From assembly GCA_027405735.1 (NCBI GenBank), contig JAPEHQ010000013.1, positions 806,001 through 870,000 on the forward strand: DNA of 64,000 bases, read 5' to 3'. Below, piece after piece: positions 55,858 to 64,000 of this stretch. The first letter of the stretch is position 1. Each line of letters begins with the position of its first letter. Source of the stretch: Mucor racemosus. Lineage: Eukaryota; Mucoromycota; Mucoromycetes; Mucorales; Mucoraceae. The notes beneath the pieces are model-generated. The model saw only the letters and a list, made by a program, of their open reading frames with translations. It had not been told where the DNA came from and did not search any database. The position numbers were made by a program, and so were the translations under genes.

Positions 55858-57421
55858 ACAACAACAATGGGTTTTGCTCCAGCATAAACTTTAATATATA
55901 AGACTTACTGCTTAAATTTATATGCAAGCCGAATGTAAGACTATAGATATTACTTTTTTATCACACATAAAATTTAAACAAATTAACCTTCTTTAAACTT
56001 ATTATTTTAGTTTACGGATTGTCAGCTGTAAAAAGATTTGTTTTCAAGCATAGCTACGACCATAACTATGGTTATTAGGCAAGACATTACATTATCCTTT
56101 TTTTATGTTTCTGTGTCATTTCAAATTTTATCACTTTTATGGACCATTTCGTGAGTTTGTAGCCAGTCCAAGCTTTTCATTGAGTAGATATAAATATCAG
56201 TATTGTCTTAAATTTGATCCGGTAATCAAGAAATACGTCCACCAATACGATGGTAAATAATGGTATCTGATCTTAGAGTACGGTTAAATAAAAATATCAG
56301 TCTTTAGTCTCTAATAAAGACCGCTACTCCCTATATGAAAAGCATTAGTCCCTTATGTTAGCATGCGTATTCAGATAAAAGAAAAGAATACCAGCTTGAT
56401 AGTTTGATATGCCTTATCAAACGGTAAATATATCCTTGCATTATGAAACAGAGAAACAACACACAGAAAAAGATTTTCAAGGCTTTACATTATTTAGTGC
56501 AATTAAAACCCTGCTAAATTGCACATTACAGCCAATGTAAAAGCAGCATTACTGCACAGGAACCATAAACTAAACAAAACAAGCTATATCTGTTATCATA
56601 CAAACATGCATTTTTCTACCAGAAAAACCGTCTGTCATATCATACATTCATTAAAAAATTGCAAGAGCGAGCCCGTAGAGCGACGCCGTAATTGAGCATA
56701 GCAAGATTAAACGGATAAGTCTCTTATACTATGGTATATGGTATATCTAAGTTTTAAATAAAAAAGCGTTTTTTTAACTTTTCTTATATTTAACCATGTG
56801 TGGTCTGAAAATTCAGACTTTGTAGCGGACATTTTTGGGGCTCATTTTATCCTTACTAACACTCATGATTTTGATCAAAAAATAGAAAAATCAATTTTTG
56901 ATACCAAAATCAACGTTTAAATATACTACATTGTGAGAGAAAATTGTAGCCATAGCTAATACACGTTTTATAAAAGCTTAATATTAGATGTTAAGTAATG
57001 AAAATTTGTACTTTTGGCCCAAAAACGGTTTTTTGGTTAAAGGGTTTTTATGTAATATTTTGCAATAAAAATGTTTGTTATTTTTTATTGAGCAAATAGA
57101 GCACTCAATTCTGCATATGTGTATATTTTTTGTTTTTATGATTGGTAGTGTAATTAACTCTAGATTTGCAAAACCAGAAAAAAAAATTTAAAAAATGTCA
57201 AAATTGATGATCTGGACAAAAATAATTTTCTAAATTAATATTCCGCTTATAAGCCTTTTAAATCTTAAAAATAAGAGGTTTTATAATACTTGAGAACTTT
57301 TTCAAGAATTTACGATGCTGCACCCACTTGATTCAAGCTTATTACTGTGAATCTTTATACATGTTAATATTGTGTGATAGTTTATTTGATGACGATATAG
57401 TCTTGCTTTATAGTTCTTGAA

Positions 57422-57658
57422 TTAGAGGTGATTTACATTAAGTTTTTGTCTTCCCTCTCCAATATCATAAACATAAACATGGCCATTATTACTGGAACCT
57501 ATTGCCATCTTTTTGCGCTCTTTGTTCCAAGCCAATTTATTCAATGCTTTACCAGAATCAACTTAAGTAATTACAAATGGTTCCTCGGTATTTGCATTCA
57601 AATCAGATAAATTAAATTGACTGGTTTCATCTACAGTAGTATCAAACGTATCATCATC
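57422..57658 (-). pseudogene. Dynein intermediate chain C-terminal fragment, copy 2
   Basis: Identical to copy 3 on the opposite arm. Reads DTTVDETSQFNLSDLNANTE, then EPFVIT, a stop, then ALNKLAWNKERKKMAIGSSN and GHVYVYDIGEG. This matches the end of the dynein intermediate chain WD40 domain. The in-frame TAA sits at the same point as in copy 1. Confidence 0.7.
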
Positions 57659-57990
57659 CCGCCTTATTATTTATTATGATAAATGACAATCTAAAATCAG
57701 AAACATCCCATTATTGTTATTGTCATAAGCTATGAAAAGCTTGACTTTTAATAATACAGCAATCAAATAAAAAACAAGACAATACTAATAGCATACGGGG
57801 AGAAGTATTTAACACCTAAATAAGTCTGATGAAGTATTATGCTTTTAAACCCTTTTGAAATCCTGAAATAAACACAGCATCTGGGTCCTGCAATTTCTAT
57901 CCATTAAGATGTTACGATTTCCATTACATAATGAATGCTCCTTTTATATACCTTGGCCTCGATGTATATTGTTGGGTATCAGTTGATCTA

Positions 57991-58419
57991 TCAGAATTAG
58001 GAAATAATTACTGAATTATCAATTTAGAACATCTGTTAAACCATGATGTTCAACATGCAAATTAAGCAAGGTCATGTTTCATGCTCTACCATCATTCTAC
58101 TATTGAATAATAGAAGCATGCCTCCAATATATCCACACAATATCCAAATGCTCCTTCTAATTGTATTATCACTCACATTTAATTAATATACTCATCAAAT
58201 TAGTATATAAGCCCTATCTATAAGCTCATAATAAAACGGTATTTTTCATTTGATTATGTTATAATATCAATAGTAAATAGTAAATAGATATAAAAGACCC
58301 ATACTTTTAGATCTTAATAATCGGTAGACTTTTTTTAATTTTGAGATACAGTTGGAAAAGCTGATACGTTATTGTCTCTTTTTATTGTATTTTATTTATA
58401 AACTTGAAGGATAATTTAT
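57991..58419. other. Palindrome centre with LTR-like fragment
   Basis: Between the arms. It contains GTATATAAGCCC and AATAAAACG, and then a part related to the family A LTR (CCATACTTTTA, a GATACAGTTGGAA-type stretch), all in plus orientation, so it looks like pieces of LTRs inserted between the two family B copies. Confidence 0.4.
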
Positions 58420-60757
58420 GCTGTATTATTAAAAATCAAGCTTTTCATAGCTTATGACAATAACAATAATGGGATGTTTCTGATTTTAGATTGTCATTTA
58501 TCATAATAAATAATAAGGCGGTATGATGATACGTTTGATACTACTGTAGATGAAACCAGTCAATTTAATTTATCTGATTTGAATGCAAATACCGAGGAAC
58601 CATTTGTAATTACTTAAGTTGATTCTGGTAAAGCATTGAATAAATTGGCTTGGAACAAAGAGCGCAAAAAGATGGCAATAGGTTCCAGTAATAATGGCCA
58701 TGTTTATGTTTATGATATTGGAGAGGGAAGACAAAAACTTAATGTAAATCACCTCTAATTCAAGAACTATAAAGCAAGACTATATCGTCATCAAATAAAC
58801 TATCACACAATATTAACATGTATAAAGATTCACAGTAATAAGCTTGAATCAAGTGGGTGCAGCATCGTAAATTCTTGAAAAAGTTCTCAAGTATTATAAA
58901 ACCTCTTATTTTTAAGATTTAAAAGGCTTATAAGCGGAATATTAATTTAGAAAATTATTTTTGTCCAGATCATCAATTTTGACATTTTTTAAATTTTTTT
59001 TTCTGGTTTTGCAAATCTAGAGTTAATTACACTACCAATCATAAAAACAAAAAATATACACATATGCAGAATTGAGTGCTCTATTTGCTCAATAAAAAAT
59101 AACAAACATTTTTATTGCAAAATATTACATAAAAACCCTTTAACCAAAAAACCGTTTTTGGGCCAAAAGTACAAATTTTCATTACTTAACATCTAATATT
59201 AAGCTTTTATAAAACGTGTATTAGCTATGGCTACAATTTTCTCTCACAATGTAGTATATTTAAACGTTGATTTTGGTATCAAAAATTGATTTTTCTATTT
59301 TTTGATCAAAATCATGAGTGTTAGTAAGGATAAAATGAGCCCCAAAAATGTCCGCTACAAAGTCTGAATTTTCAGACCACACATGGTTAAATATAAGAAA
59401 AGTTAAAAAAACGCTTTTTTATTTAAAACTTAGATATACCATAATATAAGAGACTTAGCAGACCTTCAATCTTGCTATGATCAATTACGGTATCGCTCTA
59501 CGGGCTCGCTTTTGCAATGTTTTAATAAATGTGTGATATGACAAACGGTTTTTCTGGTAGAAAAATGCATGTTTGTATGATAACAGATATCGCTTGTTTT
59601 GTTTAGTTTATGGTTCATGTGCAGTAATGCTGCTTTTACATTATTGGCTGTAATGTGCAATTTAGCAGGGTTTTAATTGCGCTAAATAATGTGAAGCCTT
59701 GAAAATCCTTTTCTATATGTGTTGTTTTCATATTTCAAGGGTATATTCACCGTTTGATAAGGAATAATATCAGACTATTATCAAGCTGGTATTCTTTTTT
59801 TTTATTTGAATACGCATGCTAACATAAGGGACTAATGCTTTTGATATTGGTAGCGGTCTATATTATAGACTGATATTTTTATTTAGCCGCATTCTAAGAT
59901 CAAATATCATTATTTACTGCTGTATCATTGGACGTATTTCTTGATTACCAAATCAAATCGAAGGCTATAATATTTATATCTATTATTCAATAAAAAGCTA
60001 AAACTGGCTACAAACTCACGAAATGTTCCAGAAAAGTGACAAAATTTCAAATGATACAGAAACGCCAAAAAAGAATAATTTGATGTCTTGCCTAATAGCC
60101 ATAGTTTTGATCGTAGATATACTTGAAAACAAACCTTTTTACAGTTGACAATCATAAACTAAAATAGTAAGTTTAAAGAAGATTAATTTGTTTAAATTTT
60201 ATGAGTGATAAAGTAGCATTTATAATCTTAGATTTGGCTCGCATATAAATTTAAGCAGTGAGTGTTATTTAAGTTTATGCTCTAGCAAAAACCATTGTTG
60301 CTGTAAACATTATAGCTACTATAAACGTATTTACAAATGATGACAATCGTAAATATATTGGCTTTTGCATGTATTGCTCTACATTAACAACGTATTAAAT
60401 TGTATTATTGTCTATAATCTATATCAATAAAAGCAAATGTAATTTAAAAACTCGTTATTACAGTAAAAAATGCAATGTTATTTTGAAACTGGCACAATCC
60501 TCATGTACAAACCAATATGTGTCCATACGATCAGCTCATTATGCACAAATAGGGATTAATGATATGCTTATTATGGGAAATTCTACTATTATGCACACAT
60601 GGTATCATGGTATTAATGTGATACACATGGGCAGAACCTATAATTATGCACATACAGGCTTTTCGTTGTTGTTCTCGTGTGCAATTTCTTTTGCTGTGCC
60701 CATGTGCATCTTGCTATCTTTTTAGCCATATTTATTGGGCACAACAACTCAGGCTAT
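58420..60757 (-). repeat. Repeat family B, copy B3 (right palindrome arm)
   Basis: Inverted copy of B2 that lacks the hAT-like insertion and the last 230 bp of the family body. It ends just beyond the CACAACAACTCAGGCTATT sequence, the reverse complement of the left edge of B1 and B2. Confidence 0.75.
58522..58758 (+). pseudogene. Dynein intermediate chain C-terminal fragment, copy 3
   Basis: Plus-strand copy of the fragment described at 57422-57658, with the same in-frame stop and the same end (GEGRQKLNVNHL, stop). It has no start codon and no neighbouring dynein exons. Confidence 0.7.
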
Positions 60758-61219
60758 TAAAAAAAAAGCATTAAAGGGTGGACATTATTGATGTTACTAT
60801 TGTAGATGACTATTCCATTGGTTAATACTTACGATGTATTAAGTGTAATTAATATGTGACAAGTAGCATTAAGTAATAGATCGGTTATGGTTATGTTTAA
60901 TAAATTTATTTGATTAAAAATATTAATAAAGGAAGAGAACAGATATTTTCACTAATATTCAATATCTAATTTAACATTTACATATTTATATGAAATATGC
61001 AACTGAAACCAATTCATGCAATTATTGTTGAAACAACATGTAATGTGAATCATTATTACAAAATGCTCTTTTATTTTGTGCACCTAAGATAGTTTTAGTT
61101 AAAAGCTACACCGCTTTTTTATTTCACATAAATAGATTGACCTTTATTGAGAGAATAAAAATAATAATTCACAGCATAGCCTACATCCTACATCATCTGA
61201 GGTTTAAAATTGATTTGTT
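60758..61219. other. Unassigned AT-rich spacer between repeats
   Basis: Nothing recognisable; begins with an A9 run directly at the edge of copy B3. Confidence 0.35.
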
Positions 61220-62040
61220 GTAAAATTGATCAAAAAATGATAAAAAAACAAAATAATTTGATGGCTCATAAACTGCAAAGTAAGTCGACCTAGTGAATTA
61301 AATGGTTTTTGTACAGTTTGTAATTCTGCATCTATGTAAAAAAAAGTGAGAAAAATATTTCATATTAAATTTTGTGTAAAATGTAATTGAAAGTTTTGAG
61401 GTTTTTTGAGGATAAGAATCACTTTTTATTAGCATACTTTAAATACAAGTAATGCAAATAATGCGCAACAAAATTATCTATCGATCGAGCTATTACTGAG
61501 CCATTTAGCTAAATATTTCGTAGAGAGAACAAGATTTTTGTCATTTTGTTTTCAAATTCAGAATTTGGGATGAGGGTATACAAGGGGAAAATGGAAGCTA
61601 GAAATAGAGGTACCTTTTTGTACACATTTTTGAGGATATCTCCACGAAAAATCAATATTTTGAAAAACCCTAAATTGGATCCAAGATAGCTTAACGAGCT
61701 TAAGGAAATGAATATAAAAAAGCGTTGCTCAATTTAATGAATATTTTGACATCTTTTCCAAAAAGGTAAAAAAAAAAAATGAAAAAAATAAAAATGCTCA
61801 GAGTTTTTTCATACTAAAATATGTTATAGGGTGCTTTAAAACAAGTAAGTTTTATTATTAAAAAGTGTTAGTATAGCTTAATTTTTCATAGAAATATGAA
61901 GCCTCAAAGGGGTTGATTTTTAGCAGTGAGTTAGCAGTAAAAATCCGAAACATTATGTAGCATTAAAAGAAGCATACCAACTGCAAAAGTTAGGATATTT
62001 CCGGATACTCATTTTTGGATTGATGTTGGACACCTCGAGT
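61220..62040 (+). repeat. Repeat family A body, copy A5 (most diverged)
   Basis: Plus orientation, without LTR. Matches 19080-19860 with many small differences. The shared short frame is still readable (GMRVYKGKMEARN) but has a stop shortly after. Confidence 0.65.
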
Positions 62041-62499
62041 ACGTGTACGTGTATTTTGATTTTGTTGTTATCCGTTAAAAAGGTAAGATGATGGTCTTGT
62101 ATAATTGCATGTAATAAATTATTGCTGTATTTAATACATCAAAGATTGTACATAAAGTTTTTATATAGATACTCATCAAAGCCATATTTATGGAGTGAAT
62201 CATATCAGGTATGATATAATAAAGTAAATTTAAATCAATTTATATAAATGTAATACATCTAGATAAATCACAAACAATTCGTCATTAGGTTTTAATTCAA
62301 AGGCTTTGGCATGTATGCTAAATTATATAATTCTCTGCATTAGAAATTAATAGTATAATTTTGCTTGAAACAGGCTGAAACTAGAATGCTTTATGTATGT
62401 GTGCTAGTTATATGTCCATACAGTGATTTACTGCAATTGAAATCGAATATTTTACATGTGGAAACAATACAATTTTATTTTTTAAGGGTAAAAGGCAAA
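62041..62499. other. Intergenic before the lectin gene 3' end
   Basis: AT-rich, no gene identified. Confidence 0.35.
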
Positions 62500-62990
62500 T
62501 TAACCAGAGTATTCCTCCAAGAACCAACGTTGATTGGAAGCAATTTCACCTTCACGCTTTTCATACAAAATAACAACAGAGCCATCTTCATCTTCACGTC
62601 CAGCAATATCCAAAACTAAATCAGGGCGAGCAGCACAACAGATATAACCATCTTCATCAATTTCCCACTTTTGATTAGCAGCTTCCTCAGACATCTTTTG
62701 AGCATATTGAATGATAGAAGACTCGAGTTCCATTTCACCACCCCTAATATCAAGAACCTTTGCGGAATTGGCATTGATGAAATAGCCATCTTCATAACGC
62801 CACAATTGGTTCAAGCAGTCTTCGCCCTTTTGAGAATAGACAATAATTTCGGCATCATCCTATTACACACAATTGTTGGTATGTGGATACAACAAAATTT
62901 GCTAATATGGCTTACCTCAAGAGAGCCTTCACTCACATCAAGAACACGACCGTTCATTTGGCTTTTGATGAAAAACATGGTTCCAGTCAT
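62500..62990 (-). CDS. Single R-type (ricin-B-like) beta-trefoil lectin domain protein
   Basis: Two exons: 62990-62916 and 62859-62500, with a 56-nt intron; 144 residues. Three QxW motifs (NQLW 42-45, NQKW 87-90, NQRW 134-137) are spaced 45-47 residues apart, and GRVLDVSEG, AKVLDIRG and LVLDIAGRED precede them at the same positions in each repeat. This is one complete three-fold beta-trefoil and nothing else. There is no signal peptide, so the protein should be cytosolic or exported unconventionally. Single-domain proteins of this type bind carbohydrates or act as small intracellular lectins in fungi; no catalytic domain is attached. The start is the first ATG of the exon. Confidence 0.9.
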
Positions 62991-63384
62991 TTTTGAATAA
63001 TTTAATAAGATAATAAAGAGATAAAGGAAAAAAAGCAATTCGGTTAAAAGGATGTTATTTTATACCTAATATTTGCCTGTCCACAAAATGCACAATGATC
63101 TAATTATAATGTTATATCTGTTTATATAAAATTCGTATAGTACCATCATCATCGTTTGTTATTCGGAATAAATTGCTTATATTCCGGCTGTTTATCGTGT
63201 ACCCCTTTGTGAGCTAATTATATAAAAGTGGTAAAACTTTAAAATTTTATTTGAAATCAGATTCTGAATAGATGTATTAGAATCAAACAAAGTGCAGTAA
63301 TATCCCGGATTTGGCTCCTTCCCAATTTTAAGATTTGGTATTCCCATATGTTATAATAAAAAGAAATCTAGAGCGACCTCATCC
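62991..63384. other. Intergenic, lectin promoter and 3' flank of the edge gene
   Basis: AT-rich with a TTATTTTATACC run at about 63055-63066 (TATAAAATAA on the minus strand, about 65 bases from the lectin ATG). No other feature. Confidence 0.4.
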
Positions 63385-63949
63385 TTACTTTTTTAAGCTA
63401 TAAGAGTATATGTTCTCAATATGTTTGGATCGTAACACCTGAATTTCGGCATGTACTATTGATAAATTGTAATATGAGCATGTGTAGCAATACAGAAAAG
63501 GATTATGGCTTACCGTCGTTTACAAAATTGATACTAGGATTTGCTTGTATCCACACGTTTTCCAGAAATGCCAATAATGAGCCTGTTAACAAAACTGATT
63601 CTTCTACAGGTAATTTGTCAATATAATCAAAATCAAGCTGAAATGGGTTTTTCGGGTTAGATGTCATGAGCAATATTTCAGCCACCATTTCCCATAATGA
63701 GACATCTAAATAACATCATTTAAGATTTAGGCTACGTCAATAAAATTTGTACTATATTTTTTACTATTGATTTTCCATTCGTTAGTTTTCTGTAACTGTA
63801 AAGGGTTGTCATCTTCCTCTAATTGTCCAGGTTGAGTACGAATCAGTTGCTCATGATGCGACCTTAGCTTTGTAAAATGTTAAAGTTTGGCTATACATGC
63901 TATTATACTATACTTACCCAAACATAAGGGCATCTGTATTTTGCATATC
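63385..63949 (-). CDS. 3' end of an unidentified multi-exon gene (partial)
   Basis: Four exons continue off the right edge: 63949-63918 (32 nt), 63867-63765, 63705-63514 and 63455-63385; introns 50-59 nt, all joins in frame. The visible part encodes about 132 residues: YAKYRCPYVW, LRSHHEQLIRTQPGQL with an acidic cluster, then SLWEMVAEILLMTSNPKNPF, DYIDKLPVEESVLLTGSLLA and a C-terminal helix ending NIYSYSLKK. It looks like a helical protein. I do not recognise it. An acceptor at 63950-63953 shows that more exons lie further right beyond the window. Confidence 0.65.
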
Positions 63950-64000
63950 CTGCCACAAGAAATATTATTTTATTTTTTTCCTGCATTCAAACATTATTTT

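Larger units (their letters stand above)
54945..57990 (+). repeat. Repeat family B, copy B2 (left palindrome arm)
   Basis: Same orientation as B1. Starts with the CACTACGGCC-type edge and the TGTGCAT motifs, is interrupted by a hAT-like insertion (55495-55857), and ends near 57990. From 56770 to 57760 it is nearly identical to the inverted right arm (58420-59410); outside that the two arms differ by roughly one base in ten. Confidence 0.75.

Noticed and set aside
57428..58752. Identical 60-codon frames on opposite strands of the palindrome
   Set aside because: They are the antisense of the dynein fragment; identity reflects the inverted repeat, not a conserved protein.

Overview
This is an AT-rich eukaryotic nuclear window. 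Nearly every gene is split by short GT-AG introns of about 49-74 nt with little exon phase disruption. The gene set is fungal: an ECM4/GTO-type glutathionyl-hydroquinone reductase, a cerevisin/proteinase K-type subtilase, a YMR226C-type dehydrogenase, a fungal-type short tropomyosin and an APC permease. Metazoan-like families (USP30-like protease, RSPRY1-like protein) are also present. Together with the repeat-rich, AT-rich background and a putative lineage-specific nuclease-like protein, this points to an early-diverging filamentous fungus, most likely Mucoromycota. That assignment is inference from gene content, not from a database match.

Layout. 2.2-5.5 kb (-): an acidic coiled-coil protein and a small coiled-coil protein. 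7.2-9.0 kb: a LisH/CTLH/CRA protein (+) and ribosomal protein eL38 (-). 11.4-15.0 kb (+): a membrane-anchored USP30-like deubiquitinase and a peroxisomal MaoC/hydratase-2 protein ending in AKL. 15.9-20.1 kb: a large palindrome of two head-to-head LTR-element fragments (family A). 21.0-30.1 kb: SDR dehydrogenase (-), an unknown protein (-), a secreted subtilase (+), a RING-SPRY protein (+) and an amino-acid/choline-type permease (+). 30.7-41 kb: a repeat desert with more family A, a second repeat family (B), LTRs and a nested LTR-like insertion. 42.3-45.2 kb: a five-domain fasciclin membrane protein and an orphan terminal exon facing it. 45.9-48.9 kb: an intronless 517-residue putative PD-(D/E)XK protein, a 134-bp minisatellite upstream of it, and a coding-like fragment. 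49.4-51.6 kb: glutathionyl-hydroquinone reductase and a 123-residue tropomyosin. 53.8-62.0 kb: a second large palindrome (family B), carrying a broken dynein intermediate chain fragment and a hAT-like insertion, then one more family A copy. 62.5-64 kb: an R-type lectin domain protein and the 3' end of an unidentified multi-exon gene.

The genes do not form an obvious pathway cluster; this is ordinary housekeeping content broken up by two repeat-rich blocks. The most interesting items are the two palindromes, both of which have near-identical inner arms of about 1 kb and more diverged outer arms; the host-gene fragment copied inside a repeat; the tropomyosin whose length fits one actin period less than known fungal forms; and the nuclease-like gene with a higher-order minisatellite in its upstream region. 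All exon joins were read by eye from frame continuity and splice dinucleotides.
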